Notes: a model not told the origin generated them from the letters alone. Shown: positions 32,776-44,335, numbered from the stretch's first letter. The stretch: DNA of 64,000 nt from Diphasiastrum complanatum (GCA_029204225.1 CM055111.1:18618668-18682667), one strand, 5' to 3'. Made by a program: numbers and translations.

Positions 32776-33153
32776 TTATAGAGAGGGTTATAGAGAGAGT
32801 CCAGGTGGCCAGAGGTATTTCAGGACACTCTGCTAACCGAGGGTAATACCGAGACTGATGAAAAAAAGGCCCCTCGGTATAAACCACAATATAAAACAGA
32901 ATGTAAATGGATCTCACTTTTGGAATTTGTTACCTATCAACACATTGAATTCCATTTTCTATCAGCATTGGTTGCCATATGCACAAGTGAATAAAGAAAT
33001 TTATGTATCACAAAAAAATGATGATCACAAATTGTGTACTCACATGCATCTACTTTTTGCTCGATGTCAACTAGTCAATTAATAAAGTGTTATTGCATCT
33101 ATGAGCAATATGATTAATATTACAATGAGTTAAAATACATCGTATTGTGTCAC
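32776..33153. other. Unassigned spacer
   Basis: Nothing recognisable on either strand. Confidence 0.4.
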
Positions 33154-34030
33154 TTATTTATTTGGTAGTTCATCATTATCATTTTCTACATCATTACGCG
33201 ACAAATTTACCAAACCAAATGAGTCTATCTCTAATTCTATCCAAATATCTCTTATAGCTTCATCATTAATAAGTTGATCTTCAAAAGCTAATGGCGACGG
33301 TTGCAACGAGTGAGACCAAGAAGGTGTGTCGCGTGTCGTTGATCCATCCGATGATGATGCATCACGCTCAACATCATCATTAGCTTGTGAAGCTTGCACA
33401 TGATCATCCTCCAAAAATGTGTTATTGAATCCATCATCACGATCTTGTTCATGAGGTGCATCAACTAGCAGCGCCATTTCCTCCACGACATCTCTATCTT
33501 CAAAACTTCTTTTACTTCTGAATCACGTACGACCATCTGGAACAATCGGGGTGAAAGACCACCTGTAATTGATCGATGTTACCATAAACATTGACTCGTA
33601 GTTAATATCCATAGCTTTGTCACAGCCTGTTGGGTATTACTATACACAATATACATTTTTTGCAGTACACTTAAAATCAACTGATTGATAACAAAAGAGC
33701 ATAGAAATCTTGAAGACATAGAAGAAATGTATCTGCTCACATGGTTGATGAAAAACAAATGTATCCCTTTGATCTGTCCAAAGCTTGGCAGATTCAATGG
33801 CATAATAACTACTCTCATCTCTGATAGTTGCATTGGGATCATTGCAAATAACTTTGAACCATTTGACATCAAATATGAAAAAGTTGAATTGTCTAAATCC
33901 AACTTCAAAGATGCCATTGATTGTCCCACAATAATCAAGTTGAGAAGAGAGTAAACTAGTGTCCGTTGTGCTTGCTCGACTCTCTTGGGTAAAATTTGCC
34001 ATGACTCCACAATCGTACGTATTTCTATTT
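33154..34030 (-). pseudogene. CACTA-type transposase C-terminal fragment (DUF4216)
   Basis: On the minus strand, 34002-33640 encodes a DUF4216-like domain: SQLDYCGTINGIFEV, FDVKWFKVICNDP and the FVFHQPCEQIHFFYV block that usually precedes the C-terminal tail of plant En/Spm (CACTA) transposases. After a probable intron or frameshift (about 33640-33490) a frame from 33486 to 33154 gives the acidic C-terminal tail, preceded by VVFHPDCSR. The catalytic Transposase_21 part is missing upstream, where sequence changes to a repeat-rich block. The element is internally deleted and not autonomous. Confidence 0.65.
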
Positions 34031-34138
34031 TTGTCAATATGCTCTATACGAAAGTGTCATCCATGCGTCCACACAATGCATTGTATTTTTTGTACTGAAC
34101 GAAATGGAACTAAATGTCACAAGAACACATGTAGCATA

Positions 34139-34612
34139 TATCCACGCATACCACAAGGAGGAGGCATGGGAAAAAAATTTCGCGTGGATAGGCATGGATA
34201 CGGTGCGTGGCTTATCCACGCATGGATGTTCCACGCAAGTGTCATTTCCAGTAGCAAATCGGTTAAATGTCGTGAAATTCAAACTGCGTGGATTATCCAC
34301 GCCAACTCCGACAACCGGCAGCCAGGCAAACCTCCGACACCCGGAGCCGGAAATGTGAATTTTTATTTCGCATGGATAATCAATGCCATAGTAAGATTTT
34401 TTTAAAAAAGGCTCGACTTTTGCGTGGATATTGCGTGGCAAATTATCCATGCGTGGATTATCCACATGAAATTTTTTCATCCACGTGAAATCCAGAGAGT
34501 TGGGGTCGTGGATACCGCGTGGATACAATTTTTTTTATCCACGCGGTATCCATGCGATTAAGTCTCTAGATTTTGCGTGGATTATCCACGTGTGGATAAT
34601 CCATGCAGATTT
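34139..34612. repeat. Cluster of GCGTGGAT/ATCCACGC subterminal-type repeats
   Basis: About a dozen exact or near-exact copies of GCGTGGATA and its complement TATCCACGC occur in both orientations within 475 bp. They include a perfect interrupted palindrome, GCGTGGATTATCCACGC (34286-34302), and a hairpin with arms GATACCGCGTGGATA and TATCCACGCGGTATC (about 34510-34552). Dense short repeats of this type next to a DUF4216 gene are typical of CACTA subterminal regions that bind transposase. I did not find a CACTA terminal inverted repeat. Confidence 0.7.
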
Positions 34613-36988
34613 TTTTGACCCAAAAAAGAAAACATTTGGTGCAAACCAAAATGTGGTTCGCTCCTAAACTAGAGGTCAACTTCCTTTTTCTGTTGTGTGT
34701 GAGAGAGAAAAAGAGAGTATAGATGGGAGTGAGGATAAGATGGGGATGAATGTGAGTGAGAAGATTGATAGTGTTTAGGATTTTTAGTTCATTGATGGAT
34801 GTTAATAGTATGTGTTTTGTGATCATATGTTTTAAGATCTTTTTAGTTTGTGATGTAGGCTTGGATATGAAAAATGAAAAAAGAGCTTTCACTGCAAAGG
34901 ATTGAAAGATCAAGTGCATGCAAAAGGAAAAGCAAAGATTAAAAACAATGGAGATACAATAGTAAAGGTAAATTCACATTTATTTTGATTCATTTGCCAT
35001 GCAAATCATGTGCTAAAATAGATACATTGCATTGAATTCATCAAAAGATACATTTGCATTCCATAGATGTGCAATAAATAGACTATACATTGCATTGAAT
35101 ACATCAATAAATACATTTGCATTCAATAGATGCACATTCAATAGACTATACATTTGCATTCATGACTTAAAAATATATGCATTCAAAAATTTTGCAAGAA
35201 TGATGTGGTGCCAAAACATTATATTGATTGATTTAAAAAAAAGTACATTGATGAGAGAATAAATTCTCCCTTCATACATTGCCTTCTACAAGGCCTTACA
35301 TTTAATATAAAAACTCTACTCATCATCGCTTCCTCCCTCCTTGCTTCCTTCGTCTTGTAGGTGTATGTTGGTGTCCACATCTTCAAACTCCCCTTTGCTC
35401 TCATTCATGTTGTCTTCCACATTTTGCTCCTCAATATTTTCCACATTTTCTTCCACATCACGAACGCTTGAAGTTGTAGAGCCTCTCTACAACATAAAAT
35501 CAAAGATTCAATTAAATTGAAATTAAACTTACTTGTAAACCACAAAGTAAACAATCGCAAAACAATAAAGGTTAAGAGTTTACGATTGGAAACAATCCAT
35601 GGAATTCCTTAAAAGCCTTAAGGCCGACATATCCATGATCATAACCTTGTTTGTACTACGCGGCGGTCGTGTCTTCCAAAATCACTAAGCTACATTCAAC
35701 AAAAAAACATAGTTTAGTAATAAAAAAAATTAACAATCTCACTATCATAATCTTTTCTAGATTTTATGAGAATATTTTATTGTAGGATTTTACATAAAAT
35801 ATATTTTTTAATATGATGGAACATAAAAAAATCAATTCAAAAATCATTATGGTAGTATTTAATTGTTAAAACTAGTTTTATATTGTTATAAATTTTATTT
35901 TTCTTGAGATTTGACATACAAGACAAAATCAGGAGATAAGAAATAGTACATATTATTATTAAACAAGTAATTTGACAAGTTTTTTAAGATTTTATGACAT
36001 AATATTATGTCAAATCGGTAGCAATGTTACTAGAATATTAGATTTACATTAAGCATAACTTGAATATACATGGATTAGATGTTGGCATGTCTTTAACAAA
36101 TTTTATTATATTTGTTCAGTACATACAGTCTCATAATGATTACTTATGATGTGGTATAGAGTAGTTGGCTACTGTGTGTATATGTCATCGATGATGTTAT
36201 CATCATCATATAGCGATTCATCTCATGATCGCAATAGCAGGTATATATTGTTATTGATATTGACATCAATTGCACTTTAATTGTTATTTGAATATGAGTG
36301 TATAATTTTTCTTGCAAATTTATTCTTACAATGACATTTGATTGGAATTATGAATTCTAGGGAAATTATCGTACCTCCACATGATTTGGAGAAAAGATAA
36401 AAATTGAGCTCTATCACAGAAAAAAGGAACAAGCAAGACTAAAGTACAATGAACAACTATTGATTGGTTCATCTTCAAGCTCTTTCATCAGTCGACGTAG
36501 ACCGCCTATTGATCCATCACATGTATGTATATTGATTTATGTCATAATGTTTTTATTTGTAATAGTGATGTACTGTGATTTGGTTGAGGATTGCGATACA
36601 GTATATTGCCCTTTGGAAAGACAAGACACCACTCCATCACAAATGAAGGTTGCAAATGTACTAAATGTACAAAGACTATTTTGTCAATTTTCACTTGAAT
36701 GACACTGAAAGAATTTGTGCGATTTGCAATTGGATTATTGGACCAGTTCCAACCAAAATATGATGAGTAGATACCATGCACATGTGCACAATGCACAAGC
36801 CTTAGGATTCTGACAAGGAGGATTGTCAACGATCATATTTGGGCCAATGGAGTGCACACAGAGAATCCAAGAGTATGAGAGATAAACTCTTTAAAGTTTT
36901 TTTTGGAAATGCTTTAATCTTTGACCCTTATGACACTTCAAGGTTTGGCCAATAAATATTGATCAATAGGATGAATGCCACGATACTT
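34613..36988. other. Long AT-rich region without recognised genes
   Basis: An imperfect tandem motif (ACATTTGCATTC, AATAGACTATACATT) recurs between about 35020 and 35165. A short frame at 36460-36702 is unrecognised. I see no conserved domain in the remaining sequence. Confidence 0.4.
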
Positions 36989-37153
36989 TGAAGTTAATCT
37001 CTCACTTGCTTCTAAAAGGAAAAATCCAAATAGAATAATTAGATGAAGTTAATCTCTCACTTGCTTCTAAAAGGAAAAATCCAAATAGAATGATTATATG
37101 AAGTTAATCTCTCACTTGCTTCTAAAAGAAAAAATCCAAATAGAATGATTAGA
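36989..37153 (+). repeat. Tandem repeat, 3 x 55 bp
   Basis: Three nearly identical 55-bp units start at 36989, 37044 and 37099 (each TGAAGTTAATCTCTCACTTG...). They differ by only a few bases. Confidence 0.95.
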
Positions 37154-37213
37154 TGTAGTTTATCTTGATTTCCATATCCAATCATCCGTAATAGACTCAT
37201 TCACGTCCGCGCA

Positions 37214-37771
<558 letters not shown>

Positions 37772-37799
37772 GTGTGTGTGTGTGTGTGTGTGTGCGTGT
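37772..37799 (+). repeat. (GT)n microsatellite
   Basis: GT repeat of about 14 units with one interruption. Confidence 0.9.
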
Positions 37800-37855
37800 C
37801 TGTGTTTCATGCTACCGGTTTACAATTTGTGTTATATATTAATTTATGTTTCATG

Positions 37856-37858
<3 letters not shown>

Positions 37859-37950
<92 letters not shown>
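37859..37950 (+). repeat. (GA)n microsatellite, about 46 units
   Basis: Uninterrupted GA repeat 60 bp after the GT repeat. Confidence 0.98.
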
Positions 37951-37953
<3 letters not shown>

Positions 37954-38058
37954 TGATACATCTAACATTTTCAACTTTTGCAAAAGAAGGAACATAAGTT
38001 GGTTTCAAGGAAAAGAGTTGCAAGAGAGATCGAGAATATTATTGATAGGATAAATCAC

Positions 38059-39003
38059 ATGAATATTGATTTTGGATCTTCATTGGCCTTAGATGATGCT
38101 CTTGTTGATGATGACCCCTTGCATGATATAATTACTTCATGAATGCCTTGTGATTCAATCCATGTCTCCAAATCTCTTTAACATTCTTACCACCCAACCA
38201 CACCTATCCTAGAAGTTGCACATGAGTCCTCCACGATGCTCCACGTGGATTCCACAAACTCGACTACCCTTTAAAAAGGAGAACACGTCTTGGACGTACT
38301 ATGACTAGTTTGAAAGATAATTGCAAATTTCTACGCACTGTTGATGTGTCAAAAGACATTCTAGGTTCTTTGTCTTATCTTCCTCTTCCACCTAGCTTGC
38401 AACCATTAATAAAAACTTTCATTAGAAGTAGATATTCATGTTGGCCACTCCAATCACCATTACCATTAAATGGAATTTATGTATTGGGGTCGAATGTACA
38501 GGATCATGCCTAGTGAACACTTTCCTGAGGCTGGTTTGGGCCTTTTTGCATTGATAGTATTGAGGTCCCTCAAAATAGTGTTGTGACATTGATGCCATAT
38601 GCAGGACATCAATACAATTGGGGTGATTGGCATGCTTTGTGTCATCACCAATGGAGGATGCAAGCATATGGCTTGAATTCAAATGCTTGTTCTTTAGAGG
38701 AGCAACGCATGCAAGGAGGCAACATCTCAAGGGCAAATTGTACATACATTGATGGACATCCAAATGTGCATGGAAACATTGCTGCATATATAAATAGTTT
38801 CAATGGCCACCCTCTATTGATAAATTGTGATTTCTAAGAATGCACCAATGAAAAAGAAGAATGTTTTACTAGGAATGTAAAGGGCACTTATGTAATGGTC
38901 TGTGCCACTAGATCTATTAGGTTTGGGGAGGAATTGTTCATCAAGTATAGTTTCAACCATCCTCTATCCAAATGTTTGCAAAAGATAATAAGTCAAATGT
39001 GAA
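38059..39003 (+). pseudogene. SET-domain protein, decayed
   Basis: Plus-strand fragments in order: an acidic start from 38059; MTSLKDNCKFLRTVDV (38301 on); then across a stop and one frameshift HFPEAGLGLFA and IDSIEVPQNSVVTLMPYAG. GNIAAYINSFNG and NCDF then lead to a TAA, after which ECTNEKEE, GTYVMVCATRSIRFGEELF and IKYSF follow. The pattern AGLGLFA...Y-x-G, GN-x-A-x-YIN...NC and A-x-R-x-I-x-x-GEEL-x-x-x-Y is the SET methyltransferase signature. In a working protein this domain would methylate lysine with S-adenosylmethionine. The HSC of the usual NHSC motif is replaced by SFN. The stops and frameshift make this a pseudogene. I cannot name the subfamily. Confidence 0.6.
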
Positions 39004-39365
39004 GATTTAAATTTTGTTGATATGCAGAGATGTATAATCCATGCATCTTGTATTTGGTTTGTGTCATTGAATATGTCAAATGTTAGGAGCATTATTTGTC
39101 GTTTGTCTAGATGTTTACATAAGATAATAAGTGAAAGCTAATGAATGTGAAATCCATAAATATGTAAATATGTAGAAGCGTGCAATTCTTTGAGTCCATT
39201 GAATATTAACAAGTTGAAAAGAAAAATGGTCTAATAGATACATTGGTATGTTCATACTTTTTAAACAAAGAGGTAATTTATATTCATATGCAACATTTAT
39301 CAATTATTGGAAGGAAATGTTTATCAAGCATTATTTCAAACTACTTCTTGTTATTTTGGTATATA

Positions 39366-39897
39366 GGATTCTTCATCCTCATTTAGCGTTGGAGACAATA
39401 ATCCTCGTAATGGTCGACGTAGATGACGAATGCAATACAACGGTCCTCATATAAAGCAATTACCTCGTCGTCTATGTCAAGACTTAAAAGAGATGATGGA
39501 AATTGATGAGCACATTAATCAAGAGACTAATGCATCTGAATCTAGCTCATCTAGATCTACTTCTTCACAAACAAATTCCAACGATGAAAATGAGCTTCCA
39601 ATGGTCAAGTTAAATGGAGCACTAAGAAGTATATATGGCTTACATCCTCAATATCGGAGTATTATACAAAACTATCTACAAACTACTTCTCTCCAGCCTG
39701 GGTTTCGATTAAGGGAAACTATGGAATATGTTTTGAAGTACGAGCAACGAGAACAAAGGCCTAAGATGAAAGCTGAAAGGAAAGAAGAACAATCTAGGTG
39801 GTTTGAGAAAATGAAGATGCGAATTCAGAACTTAGTGAGTGTATATACTAAAGCATCAACAGATGGACAATGGGAAGGAAAGGGAAGAAACTTATGA
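39366..39897 (+). pseudogene. Unrecognised frame downstream of the SET remnant
   Basis: An acceptor-like TTTGGTATATAG precedes an open stretch (DSSSSFSVGDNNPRN) that hits one TGA and then continues from 39430 for 155 codons. It is Ser/Asn/Glu-rich, then helical and charged (FRLRETMEYVLKYEQREQRP). No domain known to me. Position and strand suggest it may be a later exon of the SET gene. Confidence 0.35.
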
Positions 39898-40393
39898 AGA
39901 TGAAGATGATCCTAACAATGAGTCTAATGAGCAAAGTGACAACGACAAAGCGGATGAGCGAAGCAAGGACAATGATTCGGATGAGCAAAGCGACAATAAA
40001 AGTCAAGTCCCAGATCCAGATATAGTTGCAGACAACAAAAGTCCAATTCAAGATTCGGACCAAGTTGCAACAGCAGATGGTAAAAATCAGGATGTGAAGA
40101 TAATTGAACATCCTTTTGAGTTTAACTTCAACCATCAAACTCTCGAACTTGACCTACATCGATGCATTCATCTGGTGAATGATCAAGCAACTATGGGTCA
40201 TCAAAATGAGAAGATTGTTATGCTCAAAGAAAGTCGATCAAGACGTTCACCAAAATTTCAGAATGAGGACTATATGGCACCGGTATTCCATGGCTTGGAA
40301 TTGAGTGGCTATTTAAAGGATCCGCGATCTGCGAACCAATTCAATTTGATTTGGGAGCCTTTGAGAATATTTTTATTTTTGACAACAATCTAA
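39839..40393 (+). CDS. Acidic low-complexity hypothetical protein
   Basis: A 184-codon frame overlaps the previous one. It begins with a highly acidic Asp/Asn/Glu/Ser/Lys-rich tract (about residues 15-75), then HPFEFNFNHQTLELDLHRCI and ESRSRRSPKFQNEDYMAPVF. The overlap and frame change suggest a frameshift joining this to the frame ending at 39897. Unrecognised. Confidence 0.3.
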   Translation: MYILKHQQMDNGKEREETYEDEDDPNNESNEQSDNDKADERSKDNDSDEQSDNKSQVPDPDIVADNKSPIQDSDQVATADGKNQDVKIIEHPFEFNFNHQTLELDLHRCIHLVNDQATMGHQNEKIVMLKESRSRRSPKFQNEDYMAPVFHGLELSGYLKDPRSANQFNLIWEPLRIFLFLTTI

Positions 40394-40581
40394 TGGAGTA
40401 TGAGGTATTCAACAACGATATTGTCAACAATGAAGAGATTTCATTATTCCATATAATCTAACTTGTATCAATACCTTGGATTATTGTTCAATGCCTCATA
40501 ACTTCAGTTGGAGAACCCTATTCCCAGAGATTCTCTAGAACTCAATAGCCAATATGTAATTCACGTGCATATTTAGCATGT

Positions 40582-41274
40582 ATGGATGTGAAGAAATATT
40601 GGGAATATTCTCTCAGTCAACCAATACTCTATAGGAAGCTGATTTTAAAATATGCCATCAATCTATATCAGTTTCTTTGGAGAAGTTCGCATTGCTCAAT
40701 CGATACTAACTCAGTGAATCTTTCATTCAATAATGTCAACAATGATTGTTCATCAATGGTTATTTGGAACAATCGAAACATCAAATCCTTGGTTCAACTT
40801 TGGAATGTATTTTCACTATTTGGGATTGATGCTTCAACAATTTATATGGGCAACTGCAAATTTTATATTTCAAAACGAGAGTCCATTTTAGAGATCAATC
40901 AGGTCGAATATCTACAACCACCTATGAATGAGGTATTGACCAAATTTGAAGAAATATATTGTGGTCAAGAGTATGCCCAGAGACATGTGTCAATATTTAT
41001 GCCGACTACTTCATTTGGAGCATTTATATACGAACATCAATTCATGACTACCATTTTTTATGAAAGAGTTGTACAAGCAATATGGATCTTTCATCAGCCT
41101 CTTCTTCGACCATTATTTTTCCCCAATGGAAAAGCAAATTGCAGACCTTCAACAAGCACTTTTCAATTTAGGTACCTACTACCATGTGTCTCAGATTTAG
41201 TAGACCCCCTCCATCATACTCTCACATTTTCACTTTTACCTTTGTATCATTGCTACCCACCATTGATTTTTTGA
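40582..41274 (+). CDS. Hypothetical protein, unrecognised
   Basis: A 230-codon frame, one of the longest in the window outside retrotransposons. It is Asn/Ser/Phe/Tyr-rich with hydrophobic stretches but no clear membrane segment. Motifs such as VSIFMPTTSFGAFIYEH do not identify a family. It lies 190 bp after the previous frame on the same strand and could be part of the same broken gene. Confidence 0.35.
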   Translation: MDVKKYWEYSLSQPILYRKLILKYAINLYQFLWRSSHCSIDTNSVNLSFNNVNNDCSSMVIWNNRNIKSLVQLWNVFSLFGIDASTIYMGNCKFYISKRESILEINQVEYLQPPMNEVLTKFEEIYCGQEYAQRHVSIFMPTTSFGAFIYEHQFMTTIFYERVVQAIWIFHQPLLRPLFFPNGKANCRPSTSTFQFRYLLPCVSDLVDPLHHTLTFSLLPLYHCYPPLIF

Positions 41275-41890
41275 CACTTGGCAAAAGGTGAATCTAGCTC
41301 CTAATTTCTTGTGAATATAATATATGTAATCCAATTAAAGATTGACACTTCAGCACAACTAGCCCATGTGCCTAATTTTTAAAGCTCTCTGAAGGGCTAG
41401 AATTTAATCATTTTAGTCTCTGACCGTTAGTTTTTTTGACACGTCATGAAAATTTAAAATTTCTTTGTCATTTGTATACTTCCATCAAAAGATTTGCATT
41501 GGTATTAAGGTTCAAAGTGGCATTTGGCCTTGACTTGCATTTATGTTTGGCGGTTCCATTCTTTGAGTTGCCAGTCCTCTTCCAAGTGACATACTAGAGC
41601 AATCTTGGGTCAAAATTGACCGTTTCTAAAAGGCAAAGAGATTTTTCTATTAGTCATAATATTGATAAGTACATTAAAATGTTGGATTGTTCTACTATCA
41701 AAATTGATTCATTTGAATAATCGATCCTTAATCTAGATCTATTCATTATCCAGTTTTGTATTTTTATTCGTGTTTCTACACAATCTATAGAAATACTCGG
41801 GAATCGCTCAATAGGTGGCTCCGACATATCGGATAAGGCTAAAAGCATGGTTTGGTGGTATAACATAGACTTTCAAGGACACTACCTTTT
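41275..41890. other. Unassigned spacer
   Basis: Nothing recognised on either strand. Confidence 0.4.
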
Positions 41891-42295
41891 TTGGGTAGAA
41901 ATCTATTTACGTTTTCTATTGGAGGAGAGATCCATTGTAGTCAGCTTGGACATGTTATGAAATTCTGCCTTGAGCGACAAAAAGGCGCAGCTCAATTGAT
42001 TGAGATGTTAGGTAAAGAAAATCTTAAGCTAGAAATCAATATAGTTAATTGTGAGTGCGATTGTTCTCTTAGTACTACCTCATTCTTGCCAAATGATTTA
42101 TTTCATTTGAAAGGCACTATAAATGGACATGAAGTTAGTATTTTAGTGGACAGTGGATCTACTCATAATTTTCTTAACTCTAGTCTTGTGTAAAAACTCG
42201 GCCTCAAAACTGAAGTCAGTAACCATAGATATTGAGTATATCTAGCTTCAGGTGCAGAGTTGGAAACATGAGATGCTAAAGTTCCAAGGCTCTCT
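41891..42295 (+). pseudogene. Ty3/gypsy Gag zinc knuckle and protease fragment
   Basis: The frame has a partial CCHC knuckle (IHCSQLGHVMKFC) and a retropepsin segment, RGTINGHEVSILVDSGSTHNFL-type, with the catalytic DSG at about 42150. The DSGSTHNF form is characteristic of plant Ty3/gypsy rather than copia. A stop follows at 42193, after which KLGLKTE is still readable. The fragment ends near 42295, where copia RNase H sequence begins. Confidence 0.75.
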
Positions 42296-42464
42296 ATAAC
42301 AATCTATTGTGACAATTCCTACAACAATCTATTGTGACAATCAAAGCACAATAGCGTTATCTCTCAATCCAAGATTTGACTCTCAAAGGAAACATATTGA
42401 AAACATGTATTATTACTTTAGAGAGAAAGTGTATAGCAAGGAAGTAGCATTGGTTTTTTACAAA
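42296..42464 (+). pseudogene. Copia element D: RNase H C-terminal fragment
   Basis: Reads IYCDN (with a small tandem duplication of ACAATCTATTGTGACAAT), QSTIALSLNPRF, RKHIENMYYYFREKV and ALVFYK, the standard copia RNase H tail. The frame continues with RTHYMAADYFTKAL at about 43278 once an intervening ~813-bp LTR-like block is skipped. Confidence 0.75.
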
Positions 42465-43277
42465 TGTTAGCATCTATGCTAACACACACAAAAAACAAAA
42501 AAAGAGAAATAAAACTCCGTGGCATGTGTTTTGTAAGTTCACGTATGAGTGCCCGTTAATAAATTTCCATCGTGGCATGTGTTTTGTAAGCCCATGAGTA
42601 GAAGCTTAAATAATAATAAAAAAGCTTAAACTTAGATTTAGAACTGACTTAGGAAACCTAAGTTTAGAAATATGTTGTCTTAAGTTTTTCTAAGTTCATA
42701 AGTTTTGAGGTTCTAAATCCTAAGTTAGAAGTTCTAGAAAGGCTAGAAATAGATTAGTCCCATATGTTAGTGGATACTTATGCAAGACCCTCCTTGCCGT
42801 AAAAGGAGAGTTATTTGTCTTGTAGATAACACTTTTGAGATTATGCTAATCTCTCTTGAGATTATCTTGCTATTTCACTTGTGTTCCCATTGGAAGGTGC
42901 ATAGCTCGAGGGAAGGTGCTCAGGCCTCCTCTTGCCTCCTTTCATTGGTTCTTTTATTGTGGCATGTTAATTTATTGATGTTTAGTTTAGCCGCAATCTA
43001 TTATTTCAATCCCTTTGGGTGTTAATTTAGAATCTAGCTTAATCACCTTGCTAGTTGGGGAAGCCTTAGTAAGGTTTTGTTTCTTGTCCTCTTAGTTAGT
43101 TTCATTTCTATTTCGAGCACTAGTTGGATAATCCGTAGTGCTTCCATCATTGTTTTCTATTTCCGCATTTCCGTTTGAAGCTTGGTAGAAACTTAGAAAG
43201 TGGACGATCCTCTCTATACTACACCACATCGTGAGTAGATCTAGCCAAACATTCACAAATCAGATTTAATTCCAACA
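42465..43277 (+). repeat. LTR-like insertion (probable solo LTR) inside element D
   Basis: It begins TGTTAGCATCTATGCTAACA and ends ...TTTAATTCCAACA, canonical TG...CA ends with a short inverted repeat (TGTTAG / near CCAACA). It splits the RNase H reading frame of element D exactly between FYK(C) and RTHY. No internal coding region or PBS. The expected 5-bp target duplication is not clean (AAATG versus AACAG). Confidence 0.5.
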
Positions 43278-43375
43278 GCAGAACACACTACATGGCAGCA
43301 GATTACTTCACAAAGGCTCTATCCAAGGAGCAACATCTCAGATTTAATGATATGTTAAATCTGCAGATGACTCAG
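43278..43375 (+). pseudogene. Copia element D: end of RNase H
   Basis: Encodes HYMAADYFTKALSKEQHLRF and LNLQM, the conserved C-terminal end of copia Pol, followed by a Ser/Glu/Ala-rich readthrough. Confidence 0.75.
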
Positions 43376-43665
43376 GCCGACAATTCGGAGTCGGCCGACA
43401 AATCTGAGGCAGCCAACAATTCAGACCTTAACATTTTTCACCTTTGCGAATTTTTGTGTCTTGACCATTTCTAGGCACCTTCGTCTTTTTTGCGCCTTCG
43501 GGATTTTTGCACCTGAACCGTTGTAAGGAACCTTCGTATTTTTATGCCTTCACTTTTTGGGGAACCTTCGGGATTTGCATGCCTTCACTGTTCAAAGGCA
43601 CTTTCGGATTTTTCGGTTTTTTTCAACAGTGGCAAACGGATGTCGCCAACTTATCATAAACCCTA
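43376..43665 (+). repeat. Probable 3' region/LTR start of element D, left part
   Basis: Sequence after the D coding end contains several imperfect repeats of CCTTCG-x-ATTTTT-x-GCCTTC. It continues past the B1 insertion at 49537, where a TATA-like TATATATAAACTAGC and a terminus-like CCGTTCCTACA occur. The LTR start is not certain. Confidence 0.4.
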
Positions 43666-43670
43666 AAAAT
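43666..43670 (+). other. Target-site duplication AAAAT of B1, left
   Basis: AAAAT here and at 49532-49536 flank the B1 LTRs exactly. Confidence 0.95.
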
Positions 43671-43954
43671 TGTGAAAAATTGTCAACTAGTAGTATTTTC
43701 CTAACTTGAGATTTTGTAGGCCTATGGCCAAATAAAAGTTAGAGATAGGTTCATACATGTATGTAGAGGCCCAAAGTATGTGTACACTACTTTTGAGGTC
43801 ACATTAATTAGAGGAGGTCGAGTGTGGAGCTCTTCTATTGGCTCATAATTTGGTGCATTCCTATTTGACCAAATTTCTAGGTATATGGGTGAATCCTATT
43901 GGACCCCAATTTTAGCCTATCATAAGACAAGTGGCCAAGAGGCACTATGGCTGC

Positions 43955-43962
43955 TATAAATA
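43955..43962 (+). promoter_or_regulatory. B1 LTR TATA box
   Basis: TATAAATA in the context GCTATAAATAGCC, about 285 bp into the LTR. The same box lies at a similar depth in the B3 LTR. It is the likely core promoter for the genomic RNA; the copy in the 3' LTR is at 49163-49170. Confidence 0.7.
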
Positions 43963-44108
43963 GCCATCTCCACGAGTATGTACACATCTCATTTTCATTC
44001 TATTGAATGAATGTTATGCTCTTTGAAGATCCATCTTCTTCTCTCTCACTTTTTTGTTCATATCTTGCATTCTAGCCACTAGAATTGTGATTTCTTTGTT
44101 GCTATGGC

Positions 44109-44122
44109 TTCACACGTGTGAA
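44109..44122 (+). promoter_or_regulatory. 14-bp palindrome with CACGTG G-box core (B1 LTR)
   Basis: TTCACACGTGTGAA is a perfect palindrome containing the CACGTG core bound by plant bZIP and bHLH factors. It recurs at 49317-49330, and in B2 at 57788-57801 and 63565-63578. Being about 150 bp downstream of the TATA box in B1, it would lie in transcribed sequence there. Confidence 0.6.
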
Positions 44123-44323
44123 ATGCAGGTTGTAGGCTCTGAAGTACGGACAGGGACAGCAAGTTTCTGTTTGTGGAAGCTTATGATCAGATTTTGATGT
44201 TTAGTTGATGTTTAGTATGCTTAACATCACAATTTCTATCATTTTTTCAATCTAGATGTGCATAACTTCCATGGCCAAGATCTTTATGAAACTTTAGCAT
44301 CTTTTGGATCTGAGTTTTTCACA

Positions 44324-44335
44324 TGGTATCAGAGC
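44324..44335 (+). other. B1 primer binding site
   Basis: TGGTATCAGAGC, a perfect complement of plant initiator tRNA-Met, directly abuts the LTR end. Confidence 0.95.

Larger units (their letters stand above)
43671..44323 (+). repeat. B1 5' LTR
   Basis: TGTGAAAAATTGTC at the start and TTTTTCACA at the end give short inverted termini (TGTGAAAA/TTTTTCACA). It carries a TATA box (43955-43962), a palindrome TTCACACGTGTGAA (44109-44122) and no open frame of note. Confidence 0.95.

Noticed and set aside
34034-34528. Minus-strand 164-codon frame across the GCGTGGAT array
   Set aside because: The translation is dominated by the repeated motif (HVDNPR-like), so it is a repeat artefact and not a protein.
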